64,000 bases of DNA from Hydrogenophaga sp. (GCF_011390835.1 NZ_JAABRQ010000009.1:54646-118645); one strand, 5' to 3'. Counted from the first letter of the stretch, positions 26,705-35,820 are shown. Numbers and translations: made by a program. The notes: generated by a model not told the origin, from the sequence alone.

Positions 26705-27739
26705 TTATTCGTGTGCCAGCTGAATCACCAGCTTGCCGAAGTTCTTGCCTTCGAGCAGGCCGATGAAGGCCTCGGGTGCGTTCTCCAGACCAAAGACGAT
26801 GTCCTCGCGGACCTGGATCTTGTCTTCCCGCACCCACTTGCGCATGGCGCCTTCGAACTCGCTCCAGCGCGGACCGTAATCGTCGAACACGATGAAACCC
26901 TGCATCTTGATGCGTTGGCGCAGCAAGGTGCCGACCAACAAGCCCAGCCGGTCCGGCCCCGGCGGCAATTCAGTGGCGTTGTACGACGCAACCAGGCCGC
27001 ACACGGGCACCCGTGCCTTGGTATTGAGCAGCGGCAGCACCGCATCGAACACCGCACCGCCGACGTTCTCAAAGTACACGTCGATGCCCTTCGGGCAGGC
27101 AGCGGCCAAGTGTCCTGGCAGGTCGTCTGCGTGATGATCGACGCAGAAGTCGAAACCCAGTTCGTCGATCACGTAGCGGCACTTCGTGTCACCACCGGCG
27201 ATGCCCACCACATAACAGCCCAACATCTTCGCGATCTGTCCCACCACTGAACCGACCGGGCCGCTGGCTGCGGCGACGACGACAGTTTCACCAGCCACCG
27301 GCTTGCCGATGTCCAGCAAGCCCATGTAGGCGGTGAAGCCCGGCATGCCCAGCACGCCCAAGGCGCGCGACGGATGCGGATCTTCCGGGTACAGCGTGGT
27401 GAGTCCCTGGCCGTCGGACAGCGCGTAGTCCTGCCAGCCGGTGTAGCCCAGCACCAAGTCGCCCACCTTGAAGTTGTTCAGCCGTGACGCTTCGACCCGC
27501 GACACCGTGCCGCCGACCATCACGTTGCCGATGGCCACTGGTGCCGCATATGAAGGCCCATCACTCATGCGACCGCGCATGTAGGGGTCAAGCGACAGGT
27601 ACAGCGTGCGCAACAAGAGCGGGCCATCTTCGGGCTTGGGCACGGGGCCGTTTTCGATGCAGAAGTCTGAAGCGGTCGGCGCGCCGTGCGGCCTGGCGTT
27701 CAGAACGATGCGGCGGTTGACGGTGGTGTTTTGCGACAT
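26705..27739 (-). CDS. NADP-dependent oxidoreductase, CurA/medium-chain reductase type
   Basis: The 344-residue zinc-free medium-chain dehydrogenase/reductase matches the family of E. coli CurA and leukotriene B4 12-hydroxydehydrogenase. These enzymes reduce activated carbon-carbon double bonds with NADPH. LYLSLDPYMRGRMSD near residue 46, GMPGFTAYMGLLDIGKP near 130, the nucleotide-binding AASGPVGSVVGQIAK near 155 and the C-terminal ENAPEAFIGLLEGKNFGKLV are visible. It is divergent from an SDR gene, each with its own palindrome promoter. Detoxification of reactive enones or quinones is a reasonable role. Confidence 0.88.
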   Translation of the reverse strand: MSQNTTVNRRIVLNARPHGAPTASDFCIENGPVPKPEDGPLLLRTLYLSLDPYMRGRMSDGPSYAAPVAIGNVMVGGTVSRVEASRLNNFKVGDLVLGYTGWQDYALSDGQGLTTLYPEDPHPSRALGVLGMPGFTAYMGLLDIGKPVAGETVVVAAASGPVGSVVGQIAKMLGCYVVGIAGGDTKCRYVIDELGFDFCVDHHADDLPGHLAAACPKGIDVYFENVGGAVFDAVLPLLNTKARVPVCGLVASYNATELPPGPDRLGLLVGTLLRQRIKMQGFIVFDDYGPRWSEFEGAMRKWVREDKIQVREDIVFGLENAPEAFIGLLEGKNFGKLVIQLAHE

Positions 27740-27891
27740 GGTGGTGCTTTCCTTCTAGAGGCGCTGTGGTGGCTGCGGGGAAGTTGCAGCCAGTTGTATC
27801 GTGGCGTGTTCCATCGCAACGTTGGACCCGCCACGAGCGTGGCACCCAGTGCATGGCAACGCCGAAGGTAGGGGAGTCGCCATTCGCGGTC

Positions 27892-27907
27892 TGTGCGGTG
27901 GACAACA
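27892..27907 (-). promoter_or_regulatory. Palindromic operator and promoter for the CurA-like gene
   Basis: On the plus strand it reads TGTGCGGTGGACAACA. Facing minus, the conserved half GCACAGAC is followed after 21 nt by TACCTT (27865-27870), a good -10 element. Confidence 0.7.
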
Positions 27908-27989
27908 ATTGACCCAACCAGCAAGCCTTGCCTCCACCGCGCTGGGCATTCCCAATCGAAGGTACCGATGGGCGCGGCCATGCGTCTCA

Positions 27990-28005
27990 TGTGCGCTGGC
28001 AGACA
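27990..28005 (+). promoter_or_regulatory. Palindromic operator and promoter for the SDR-nnr pair
   Basis: TGTGCGCTGGCAGACA followed by GAC, with AACAGT (28027-28032) 21 nt beyond. It predicts a 53-nt leader before the SDR gene. The 27740-28091 gap holds two divergent promoters and no gene. Confidence 0.65.
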
Positions 28006-28091
28006 GACGGGCCCGGCGCATGCAGCAACAGTGATGCAATGGGCATAGTTGCAAATTCAGCACGCCAGCCCGATTCAAAAAAGGAAATGAA

Positions 28092-28973
28092 ATGAACACC
28101 GCATCCGCCCACGCGCTCGCCACTGAGCCGCCCGTCTGGTTCATCACCGGTTGCTCCACTGGTTTCGGTCTGGAGCTGGCCAAGCAGGCGATTGCGCGCG
28201 GCTTTCGCACGGTGGTGACCGCGCGCGATCCATCGAAGCTGGAAGGCTTTGGCGCGACCGACCATGTGCTGGTGCTGCCGTTGGATGTCACCAAGGCCGA
28301 TCAAGCAGCCGCCGCGATCAAGGCCACCGAGGCGCGGTTTGGGCGCATCGATGTGCTCGTCAACAACTCCGGCATCGGCTACTTTGCCGCAGTTGAAGAA
28401 AGCGAGGAAGACGAGGTACGCAAGTTGTTTGACGTCAACGTTTTCGGCACCGGCCGGATGATCTGGGCCGTGTTGCCCAGCATGCGCCAGCGCCGTGCGG
28501 GCTGCATCGTCAACCTGTCTTCGTTGGGCGGCCTGCGCGGGTTCCCGGCGCTGGGTTACTACAACGCGACCAAGTTCGCGGTTGAAGGCTTGTCCGCCGC
28601 GTTGCGGCTGGAAGTGGAGCCACTGGGCTTGCATGTCATGGTGGTTGAGCCCAGCGGCTTTCGCACCGACTGGGCCGGGCGATCGGCCAACGAGAGCAAA
28701 CACCAGATCGACGACTACGCAGCCACAGCCGGCGCGGTGCGATCCGCTGTGCGCGCGTCTTCCGGCCACCAGCCGGGCGACCCGGTGCGCGCTGCCAAAG
28801 CCATCTTGGAAGCCGTGGCCTCGGGCAAGCCGCCGCACCACCTGCTGCTCGGCAACGACGCCTTCGAAGGGGCCATGGCCAGGCTCGACCATCTGCGCAA
28901 AGACTTCGCGGCGGTGGAGGATGTGGCGCGGGCCGCTGACTTTCCTAAATCGAAGGCCGACGCGCAGGCCTGA
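28092..28973 (+). CDS. Short-chain dehydrogenase/reductase (SDR)
   Basis: The 293-residue classical SDR has the cofactor-binding ITGCSTGFGLELAK near residue 17, NNSGIG near 92, the catalytic serine in IVNLSSLGG near 139, and YYNATKFAVEGLS near 155 with Tyr and Lys. Its C-terminal part (EPSGFRTDWAGRS) fits the group of bacterial oxidoreductases annotated as SDR family. The substrate is unknown. It starts at ATG 28092 and ends 2 bp before the NAD(P)HX repair gene, so the two are probably cotranscribed. Confidence 0.88.
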   Translation: MNTASAHALATEPPVWFITGCSTGFGLELAKQAIARGFRTVVTARDPSKLEGFGATDHVLVLPLDVTKADQAAAAIKATEARFGRIDVLVNNSGIGYFAAVEESEEDEVRKLFDVNVFGTGRMIWAVLPSMRQRRAGCIVNLSSLGGLRGFPALGYYNATKFAVEGLSAALRLEVEPLGLHVMVVEPSGFRTDWAGRSANESKHQIDDYAATAGAVRSAVRASSGHQPGDPVRAAKAILEAVASGKPPHHLLLGNDAFEGAMARLDHLRKDFAAVEDVARAADFPKSKADAQA

Positions 28974-28975
28974 GC

Positions 28976-30514
28976 ATGGGTGACATGCTGAACAGCAGCG
29001 CGGCCTTGCTCACCGCCGCGCAGATGGGCGAGGCGGACCGGCTCACGGTGGCATCGGGCATCAGCGAGATGCGGTTGATGGAAAACGCCGGGCGAGCGGT
29101 GGCGCAGGCCATCGTGCAACGCTGGAGCCCGCGCCCGGCGCTGGTGCTGTGCGGTCCGGGCAACAACGGCGGCGACGGTTTTGTGGCCGCGCTGTGTCTG
29201 GCGCAGAGCGGCTGGCCGGTGCGCGTGGCCTCGCTGGTGCCGTGCGAACAGTTGAAAGGCGCGGCGGCTCAGCATGCCGCGCTGTGGCAGGGGCCAGTCG
29301 AGGCCTTGACGCCAGCGGCGCTGGACGGCGCGGCGCTGGTGGTTGATGCGATCTTCGGCGCGGGCCTGAGCCGGGCGCTGGAAGGCGCTGCGGCGCAAAC
29401 GCTGGTCGCTGCTTCGCAGAAAAACACCACGATCGTTGCGGTGGACGTACCCAGCGGCCTGATGGGCGACACCGGCGCCAACGCAGGCGCCGTGCCTTGC
29501 GCGCTCACCGTCACGTTTTTTCGCAAAAAACCCGGCCACCTGATTCAGCCGGGCCGCCGTCTGTGCGGTGAACTTGTCGTGGCCGACATCGGCACGCCTG
29601 AGTCGGTGTTCGATGGAATTCGGCCCGACGCCTTCGAGAACGATCCGTTGCTCTGGACCGCTGCGCTGCCCTTGTTGCATCCGGAAGGCAACAAATACAC
29701 CCGGGGACACGCGCTGGTTTGGGGCGGCTGGCCCACCACCGGCGCGGCGCGCATGGCCGCTCACGCGGCGGCCCGCGTGGGCGCAGGTCTCACCACCGTG
29801 GCGGTGGACGCGAGCCGAAGCGATGCCGCGCTCCCGGTCTACGCCGCTGCGCTGACCAGCATCATGGTGAGCCCGGTCGCTGTGCCCCGAGACCTTGACA
29901 AGCTGCTGGCCGATGACCGCATCACCGGCTTGCTGATCGGCCCTGGCGCAGGCGCGGGGCCCGACACCCGCGCTCGCGTGCTGGCCATGCTGCATGCTAG
30001 CCGCGCGACCGTGCTCGACGCCGATGCGCTCGCGGCCTTCAAGAGCGAACCCTCCTCGCTGTTTCGCGCTATCCAAGGCGCCTGCGTGCTGACCCCGCAC
30101 GAAGGTGAATTCGCGCGCCTGTTTCCAGGCACCAACCCAGGCGCGGTCGATGCACCCAGCGACAAGCTGGCCCGCAGCCGCTCCGCCGCCCGCGCCAGCG
30201 GTGCCATCGTCGTGCTCAAGGGCAGCGACACCGTGATTGCCGCGCCCGATGGCCGTGCCATCGTCAACGCCAACGCGCCGCCGAACCTGGCCACCGCTGG
30301 CACGGGTGACGTGCTGGCCGGTATGGTGCTGGGCCTGCTCGCGCAAGGCATGGAACCGTTTCTCGCCGCCGCCGCTGCCGTGTGGCTGCACGGCGCTGCA
30401 GCCGCCCACTTCGGCCCAGGCCTGCTGGCCGAGGATCTGCCCGACCGGTTGCCCGCCGTGTTTCGCCGGCTGGCCAGACGGGCGGGGGCGCATGGGCCAG
30501 ACAACATACGCTGA
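28976..30514 (+). CDS. nnr: Bifunctional NAD(P)HX epimerase/dehydratase
   Basis: This 512-residue repair enzyme converts damaged hydrated NADH and NADPH back to the active cofactors. The N-terminal epimerase domain shows MENAGRAVAQAI near residue 35 and GPGNNGGDGFVAA near 60. The C-terminal dehydratase domain shows GPGAGAGPDTRARVLAM near 322, VLTPHEGEFARLFPG near 370 and LATAGTGDVLAGMVLG near 440. It sits directly behind an NAD(P)-dependent SDR. ATG 28985 is an alternative start three codons later. Confidence 0.93.
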   Translation: MGDMLNSSAALLTAAQMGEADRLTVASGISEMRLMENAGRAVAQAIVQRWSPRPALVLCGPGNNGGDGFVAALCLAQSGWPVRVASLVPCEQLKGAAAQHAALWQGPVEALTPAALDGAALVVDAIFGAGLSRALEGAAAQTLVAASQKNTTIVAVDVPSGLMGDTGANAGAVPCALTVTFFRKKPGHLIQPGRRLCGELVVADIGTPESVFDGIRPDAFENDPLLWTAALPLLHPEGNKYTRGHALVWGGWPTTGAARMAAHAAARVGAGLTTVAVDASRSDAALPVYAAALTSIMVSPVAVPRDLDKLLADDRITGLLIGPGAGAGPDTRARVLAMLHASRATVLDADALAAFKSEPSSLFRAIQGACVLTPHEGEFARLFPGTNPGAVDAPSDKLARSRSAARASGAIVVLKGSDTVIAAPDGRAIVNANAPPNLATAGTGDVLAGMVLGLLAQGMEPFLAAAAAVWLHGAAAAHFGPGLLAEDLPDRLPAVFRRLARRAGAHGPDNIR

Positions 30515-30660
30515 AAATACAAGGGTGCGCAGGGCCTTCGAGCGGCACTTTGATGCTGGCGGGGCACTCTTCGAGTGCCCGATGTATGTGCACCTGTCGC
30601 GCCAGTTGGGTTGAGCTGCGCCAGCCCGAGCCACCCATTCAGGATCCTCACGTCGCAGCA

Positions 30661-31287
30661 ATGAACCCCTATCAGCGCTACCTGCTACCCCGCCTGGTCA
30701 ACTGCGTCTGCGGCAGCTCAGCCATCTGCCACCAGCGCGGGCTGGTGGTGCCTGCGGCGCGCGGCCGGGTGCTCGAGATCGGTTTCGGCTCGGGCTTGAA
30801 TCTGCCCTTTTACGATCCGTCCCGGGTCGAGTGGATCTGGGCCTTGGAGCCGTCGCTGCAGATGCGTGCGCTGGCCGCACCGAGTGTGGCGTCGTCGGGG
30901 CTCGACGTGCGCATGCTCGATCTGCCCGGCGAAGCCCTGCCGCTGCCCGACCGCAGCGTCGACACGGTGGTTGTGACGTTCACGCTGTGCACCATTCCCG
31001 ATGTCGAAGCGGCACTGGCACAGATGCGGCGGGTGCTGCGGCGCGACGGGCGGTTGCTGTTCTGCGAGCACGGCGCGTCCCCTGACGCCGACGTACGGCG
31101 CTGGCAAGACCGGCTGAACGGCATCTGGCGCCCACTGGCCGGCGGCTGCAACCTGAACCGTGAGATCGCGCCCTTGATTCGAGCCGCCGGCTTCCAGATC
31201 GACGAGTTGCACAACGCTTATCTGCACGCAACGCCGCGCTTCGCGGGCTACATCACCTGGGGCAGCGCGCGTCCGGATGGCTCCTGA
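30661..31287 (+). CDS. Class I SAM-dependent methyltransferase
   Basis: The 208-residue protein has the SAM-binding motif VLEIGFGSGLNLPFYD near residue 37, an acidic strand end near WALEPSLQM and the post-I region TVVVTFTLCTIPDVEAAL near 110. RVLRRDGRLLFCEHG follows near 130. The N-terminal MNPYQRYLLPRLVNCVC is typical of small bacterial methyltransferases related to phosphatidylethanolamine or ubiquinone-type enzymes. The substrate is unknown. It ends 39 bp before the convergent phosphatidylserine decarboxylase, which makes phosphatidylethanolamine, so a lipid substrate is possible but only inferred. Confidence 0.83.
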   Translation: MNPYQRYLLPRLVNCVCGSSAICHQRGLVVPAARGRVLEIGFGSGLNLPFYDPSRVEWIWALEPSLQMRALAAPSVASSGLDVRMLDLPGEALPLPDRSVDTVVVTFTLCTIPDVEAALAQMRRVLRRDGRLLFCEHGASPDADVRRWQDRLNGIWRPLAGGCNLNREIAPLIRAAGFQIDELHNAYLHATPRFAGYITWGSARPDGS

Positions 31288-31326
31288 CGGTGCTTGCCCC
31301 GGCCCTAACGGCGGGCCTGGCGCCCT

Positions 31327-32190
31327 TCATTGCGCCGAGGGATTCGCCGAGCCACCGGCCATGGCCTCGCCCATGCGCACGCTGCGTCCCGGCACCCAGT
31401 CGGCCTGGAGCTGCAGCGTGTTGGCCGGGAACAGCATGACCACGGTTGAGCCAAGCAGGAAGCGACCCACCTCGTCGCCCGGGCGCAGCACGATGGCCTG
31501 ATCGTCGTAGCGCCACTCGCGCAACACGCCCGGGCGCGGCGGGTTCACCACGCCATGCCAGACGGTGGCGATGCTGCCAACAATGGTGGCGCCGACCAGG
31601 GTCAGCACGAACGGGCCGCGGTCCGACTCGAAAACGCAGACCACACGCTCGTTGCGCGCGAACAGCCCGGGCACGCCGCGCACCGTGGCCAGATTGACCG
31701 AGAACAGGTCGCCCGGTACGTGGATCATGCGCAGCAGGCGCCCCGCGCAGGGCATGTGGATGCGGTGGTAGTCGCGCGGGCTCAGGTACAGGGTCACGGC
31801 CTGGCCACCCTCGAACAGCGCGGCAAGCCCGGCATCGCCGCCAACCAGCGAGCGGGTGCTGTAGCGGTGGCCCTTGGCCTGCAGGATCTGGTCGCCGTTG
31901 ATCGGACCGCACTGGATGACGGCGCCGTCCACCGGGCTGACGCAGTCGGCCTGCGCCAGCGGCCGAGCACCTGAGCGCAACGCGCGGGTGAAGAAGTCGT
32001 TGAAGCTGGCGTAGCCCGCTGGATCGGGGTTGGCCGCTTCGGCCATGTTCACGCCGTAGCGCGCGATGAACCAGGGGATCACCCATCTCGTCCACCTCCG
32101 GCTGTGCGAGGCGGCAAGTCGGCCCGCCAGAGCCGTCAGCGCCCTTTTGGGCAAGAGGTACTGCGGCAAGACTGCCAGGCGATCAATCAT
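31327..32190 (-). CDS. psd: Phosphatidylserine decarboxylase
   Basis: This enzyme makes phosphatidylethanolamine from phosphatidylserine and uses a self-generated pyruvoyl group. The 287-residue proenzyme has FNDFFTRALRSGARPL near residue 63, SPVDGAVIQCG near 87, DYHRIHMPCAG near 140, and the cleavage motif LGSTVV near 249, where the chain splits before serine. Length matches the bacterial form. It may be a second copy, since most bacteria keep a housekeeping psd. No operator copy precedes it, so control is unclear. Confidence 0.9.
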   Translation of the reverse strand: MIDRLAVLPQYLLPKRALTALAGRLAASHSRRWTRWVIPWFIARYGVNMAEAANPDPAGYASFNDFFTRALRSGARPLAQADCVSPVDGAVIQCGPINGDQILQAKGHRYSTRSLVGGDAGLAALFEGGQAVTLYLSPRDYHRIHMPCAGRLLRMIHVPGDLFSVNLATVRGVPGLFARNERVVCVFESDRGPFVLTLVGATIVGSIATVWHGVVNPPRPGVLREWRYDDQAIVLRPGDEVGRFLLGSTVVMLFPANTLQLQADWVPGRSVRMGEAMAGGSANPSAQ

Positions 32191-32242
32191 CAGCGCTCAG
32201 CTGGCAGGCCGCGCCGTGTCGGTGCACGCCGCTCAACATGGC

Positions 32243-32734
32243 TCATGACTGCGCGCCTGGGCCATGGCGATGCCCTCCCCCGCCACGGCCACGGCCACGG
32301 CCACCGCCACCGCCACCGCCACCGGCACCGGCACCTTGCGTGCAGCGTTGAAAGGCAGGCAGGTGCCGTTGCTGCGAGGCCGCCTGAAGATTGCGCAAGA
32401 CGTTGAGAATGTCCGAACGCTTGGTCATGGTGAGCAGCCGTTCATACATCTCGCCGTTGGCAATCTCGGCGGCAACCGCCGCTTCGCAAGCGGCCTGCAT
32501 GCTGGCGTAGCGCGGGGCCCTGCCGGGCCAGGTGTTCGCAGGCAGCGGCAAGCCGTAGCGAACGAACAGGCCGGTCAGCGCCCCGATGTGGCGCGCTTCT
32601 GCAGCGCGGATGTTGGCGAAGGGCCGCAGTTCACCGAAATCGGTGATCACCTGGTCGTAGGTCGTCCAGGAGTGGTATTCGTCGTCCAGGGCCTCGTGCA
32701 GCGCCTGGACCTCTGCGGGTGTCAGCTCGTTCAT
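32243..32734 (-). CDS. Ferritin-like DUF2202 protein with glycine-rich tail
   Basis: The 163-residue protein has a DUF2202/ferritin-like four-helix domain. LHEALDDEYHSWTTYDQVI near residue 11 and IRAAEARHIGALTGLF near 42 give paired Glu and His ligands. AEIANGEMYERLLTM near 91 and ASQQRHLPAFQRC near 118 give the second pair. These residues could bind a di-iron centre. After about residue 131 the chain becomes a Gly/Arg/His tail encoded by a short DNA repeat. ATG 32734 has AAAGGAG 8 nt upstream. Function within the family is unknown. Confidence 0.8.
   Translation of the reverse strand: MNELTPAEVQALHEALDDEYHSWTTYDQVITDFGELRPFANIRAAEARHIGALTGLFVRYGLPLPANTWPGRAPRYASMQAACEAAVAAEIANGEMYERLLTMTKRSDILNVLRNLQAASQQRHLPAFQRCTQGAGAGGGGGGGGRGRGRGGGGHRHGPGAQS
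32282..32336. repeat. Hexanucleotide-type simple repeat at the 3' end of the DUF2202 gene
   Basis: Tandem CCACGG, CCACCG and CCGGCA units (about nine) run here on the plus strand and encode the Gly/Arg tail on the minus strand. Unit loss or gain would change tail length without shifting the frame. Confidence 0.7.
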
Positions 32735-32816
32735 GGCGTTCTCCTTTGCCGAAGTGAAATCCCGAACCAGCCCGTGCTCGGGTGAACGGAACAAGGGCTG
32801 CTGCGGCTGCGATGGC

Positions 32817-33326
32817 TCAGGGAAAGATCGGAATGTTCGGATCGACCCCTTCGAGCTCGACTTCCGGATGGTGGCCAGTGACCAGGCTCTCAATCGCCTC
32901 GACCCGGTCCCGAGGCACGTCGATCATCATCAGCAGCTCGCCAGATTCAATCGCTGCCTGGTATTGCTCGATGTGGCTGTTGGGCATGCCCACGCCGACC
33001 ATGCCCGACATCCAGGCGCCGAAACCTGCGCCGAACAGCGTCATCCCCAATGCCGCGCCCCCGCCGAGCACCAGCCCTGCGGGTGGAAACGCGACCGCCG
33101 CCAGCCCAGCGAGCAGGCCGGTCAACCCGCCGGCGGCGGCGCCTCGCTGCAGGGCTGTCACGATGTCGGAGCTCTGCGCGAGCCGCGCTGCCGGCAGATT
33201 TTCAAGCGGCGTGTCCTTGCGCGCAATCACATGAATGCGGTGCTCCTCGATGCGCTTGAGCAGCAGTTCATCGACGATGGCACGGGCGGTGGCGACGGTA
33301 GGAACGAGGAAATAAATTCGGCGCAT
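32817..33326 (-). CDS. DUF1269-family membrane-associated protein
   Basis: The 169-residue protein starts MRRIYFLVPTVATARAIVDE and contains a hydrophobic glycine-zipper segment (GGLTGLLAGLAAVAFPPAGL and GGGAALGMTLFGAGFGAWMSG) near residues 65-110. HIEQYQAAIESGELLMMIDV follows and it ends in PNIPIFP. This is the usual DUF1269 layout, seen in many stress-linked proteins of unknown function. A weak half operator (GAACAGAC at 33355-33362) lies just upstream but without the second half or a spaced -10. Confidence 0.8.
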   Translation of the reverse strand: MRRIYFLVPTVATARAIVDELLLKRIEEHRIHVIARKDTPLENLPAARLAQSSDIVTALQRGAAAGGLTGLLAGLAAVAFPPAGLVLGGGAALGMTLFGAGFGAWMSGMVGVGMPNSHIEQYQAAIESGELLMMIDVPRDRVEAIESLVTGHHPEVELEGVDPNIPIFP

Positions 33327-33421
33327 GGTAGACCTCCTGATGTTTCAACACGGTGAACAGACCAGCTTATGGGCAAGCTCCATTTGCTTGCCTTGCGCTG
33401 CCTCAATGAGTTGCCCAAACC

Positions 33422-34183
33422 TCATCGGGCAAAGGGCAGCGTGACGAGAAAAATGGCCGTGCTCATCAGCACGATCAAAGGGCCTGCTGGCCAACCTGTG
33501 GCGTGGGACAACACCACGCCGATGACTGCAGACGCGATGCCGATGGCCATCGCGCCGAGGGTGTACTGCTGCAGGCTCCTGCCGACATTTCTTGCCGCTG
33601 CCGCAGGGATGGCCACCAACGCCGCGGTCAACAGACCGCCGACCATCTTCACCCCGAGCGCCACGATGACGGCGATCATGAACAGGTAGATCAGGTTGTA
33701 CCGCTTGACGTTGATCCGCTCGGAGGCCGCGAGATCCTCTGAAATGTTGCCGAGAATCAGTTTCTTGTGGGTGAGCTTCACCGTGGTGATGATGGCGAGC
33801 GATGCAACGACCGATAGCACGGTGTCAGCCACGCCCGCCTTGGTGATGTCGCCCACCAGCGCCGCCTCGGCCTGCGCGATCGGCAAAAACAAAAACGCGA
33901 TCGCCACGCCCGAGGCGAACACAACCGCTGTCACAGCCTCCATTGGCAGCTTCGTTTTCATTTCGATCAGCCAGATCAGGACCACGCCCAGGATGACGAA
34001 CGGGAACGCGCCGAGCGAAACATCAAAACCCCAGATCAATGCCAGCGCAATGCCCGGCAGCGTCAGGTGCCCCAAAGGACCAGCCACCAGCGCCATCCGC
34101 CGGCTCAGCATCAGCGAGCCCAGGTAGGCTGCGGCGGCGCCGATGAAGGCGGCAGAAATCAGGCTGAGGAGAAAGGCACTCAT
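33422..34183 (-). CDS. Zinc/manganese-type ABC transporter permease
   Basis: The 253-residue permease belongs to the ZnuB/MntB (ABC-3) family for divalent metal import. It has about eight helices, with AYLGSLMLSRRMALVAGPLG near residue 19, an early conserved HLTLPGIALAL and VGGLLTAALVAIPAAAARNV near 180. ATPase and permease genes are adjacent, 3 bp apart, but I find no solute-binding protein gene in the window. The metal is therefore not assignable; zinc is the default guess. Confidence 0.83.
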   Translation of the reverse strand: MSAFLLSLISAAFIGAAAAYLGSLMLSRRMALVAGPLGHLTLPGIALALIWGFDVSLGAFPFVILGVVLIWLIEMKTKLPMEAVTAVVFASGVAIAFLFLPIAQAEAALVGDITKAGVADTVLSVVASLAIITTVKLTHKKLILGNISEDLAASERINVKRYNLIYLFMIAVIVALGVKMVGGLLTAALVAIPAAAARNVGRSLQQYTLGAMAIGIASAVIGVVLSHATGWPAGPLIVLMSTAIFLVTLPFAR

Positions 34184-34186
34184 GGG

Positions 34187-34951
34187 CTAACCGTGCTTGT
34201 GTTCGTAGAACTTGACCTCGGTCCCGTAAAGGCGCTTGAGGTTCTCCGGGGTCAGCGTCGAGAGGGGCGGACCCTGGCAGATCGGTTGTCTGTTGAGGCA
34301 CAACACCGTGGTCGAGAGCCGATGCACCACCGCGAGGTCGTGCGTGATGATCAACATGGCCAGATTTCGCTCTTGATGGAGTTTGGAAAGCAGGGCATAG
34401 ACCGTTTCCTCGCCGCCGATGTCGACACCCGTGGTGGGCTCGTCAAACAAAAGAACGTCGGGATCACCAGCCAGCGCCCAGGCAATGAGGACGCGCTGGA
34501 ACTGCCCGGAAGAGAGGTCGCCGATCAGTTTCTTTGCCATCTCCGCCCCGAGTCCCACGGTACGGAGCATGCCCTCGACGTCCGGCCCCGCACCGCGCTT
34601 CAGCGCAAAGAAATCCTGCACCGTGAGCGGGATGTCTCGGATGTAGGGCAGCCGCTGCGGCACGTAGCCGATGCGCGTCCCGTGCTTCCATGTGATCGAC
34701 CCTTGATGCGACAAGACGCCGAGCAGAGCGCGAAGCAACACCGTTTTTCCCGCTCCATTCGGGCCTAGGATGGTGAAGACCTCGCCCCGCTTCACTGTGA
34801 AGGACAGTTTCTCCAGCAGCACCTGGCCATCGATCGTGACCTTCAGGTCCGAGACCTGCAGCAGGGGTTCCTCGTCGTGGGTTGGATGCGTGACCCCATC
34901 GCCCACCGGCAGAAGCAGTGCGCTTTGCTTGTTATTTCCAAGGTCGGTCAT
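34187..34951 (-). CDS. Zinc/manganese-type ABC transporter ATPase
   Basis: The 254-residue ATPase has Walker A GPNGAGKTVLLRALLG near residue 67, the signature LSSGQFQRVLIAWALAG near 143 and Walker B DVLLFDEPTTGVDIGG near 162. The H-loop ITHDLAVVHRLS is near 195. ATG 34951 was chosen because it overlaps the DUF89 stop by 4 bp and leaves a normal N-terminus; the frame continues upstream without a good start. With the permease it forms the core of a divalent-metal importer or exporter. The C-terminus is histidine-containing (YEHKHG). Confidence 0.85.
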   Translation of the reverse strand: MTDLGNNKQSALLLPVGDGVTHPTHDEEPLLQVSDLKVTIDGQVLLEKLSFTVKRGEVFTILGPNGAGKTVLLRALLGVLSHQGSITWKHGTRIGYVPQRLPYIRDIPLTVQDFFALKRGAGPDVEGMLRTVGLGAEMAKKLIGDLSSGQFQRVLIAWALAGDPDVLLFDEPTTGVDIGGEETVYALLSKLHQERNLAMLIITHDLAVVHRLSTTVLCLNRQPICQGPPLSTLTPENLKRLYGTEVKFYEHKHG

Positions 34952-35817
34952 TGGCCCGTCCCTTTGTGGCCTGGCGAAAGCAGCGCATGAGCGCCAACCG
35001 GCAGGCCGATCTGGCGAGACACCACCTCGCACTTCACTTTGAACCAGAAGGCGACGTTGGCCGCCGTGCCACTGAGTGACTCGAAGTTGCCCTGGCCTTT
35101 GGCGATGATCAGGTCCGCGCGGTCAAAGTGCTGAAGAAATTCGCTGCTGCAGTCATCGATCAGCGTCCCAGGCGCGTCGGAGCCGTTGTCGATGACCTGC
35201 GTGAGCTCGACCATCCCAACTTCTCTGGCATCGACCACCGTCGCATCGTTGAGCACCGGTGCCCCACGAACGGCCACGGTGACCCGCTCCGGGCCGAGCA
35301 CCTCGATCACCAGGCGGTCGACTGCAATCTCGCCGGCGTTGTCCGTGAGGTAGAGGATGTTCTTTGCCTCGGCCGCAGCATCGACGAACTCACGCCATTC
35401 GCCATGAACCGGCTCCCCGAGCGTTCCGCGCAGCGCCTCGCGGACCGCCTCGTCGGTGATGGCCGACGAGATCCCCATGTCGATCGCGTTGGCAGCCACC
35501 GCAAACTGGGCCGCAGCGAGCAGCGGGTCTTCGGCGTGACGCACCCGCTCACGAAGCTCGGGCAGCGCATCCATGGCCAGCCGGTTGAATCGTGTTTTTG
35601 CTCTTTGGTAGGGGTCATCTGCCCCGGTGAGCTCGCGCAGCCGGCGATGGACCGCCTGAGCCAGTAGGGGCGGTGGCTGGTTGAGTTCCAGCTCGGCCAG
35701 CATGCGCAGCACCTCCCGGATGACGTGCTCTTGGACGCCAACATCGGCGGTCACCGCGCGGGTCGCCTCGAGGCTCTGGCGCAGCAAACACGGCACGCAG
35801 TCAAGAGAGGTCTGCAT
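34948..35817 (-). CDS. DUF89/ARMT1-like protein
   Basis: This 289-residue protein belongs to the DUF89 family of metal-dependent phosphatases thought to clear damaged phosphorylated metabolites. MQTSLDCVPCLLRQSLEATR opens the protein with a Cys-x-x-Cys pair. LYLTDNAGEIAVDRLVIE near residue 153, the metal-binding region VRGAPVLNDATVVDA near 180, and IAKGQGNFESLSG near 235 are family hallmarks. It overlaps the metal-transporter ATPase by 4 bp, which suits a metal-dependent enzyme. The exact substrate is unknown. Confidence 0.8.
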   Translation of the reverse strand: MQTSLDCVPCLLRQSLEATRAVTADVGVQEHVIREVLRMLAELELNQPPPLLAQAVHRRLRELTGADDPYQRAKTRFNRLAMDALPELRERVRHAEDPLLAAAQFAVAANAIDMGISSAITDEAVREALRGTLGEPVHGEWREFVDAAAEAKNILYLTDNAGEIAVDRLVIEVLGPERVTVAVRGAPVLNDATVVDAREVGMVELTQVIDNGSDAPGTLIDDCSSEFLQHFDRADLIIAKGQGNFESLSGTAANVAFWFKVKCEVVSRQIGLPVGAHALLSPGHKGTGQ

Positions 35818-35820
35818 GGC

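Noticed and set aside
33344..33362. Operator-like half site GAACAGAC before the DUF1269 gene
   Set aside because: The other half does not match and no -10 is at the right distance.
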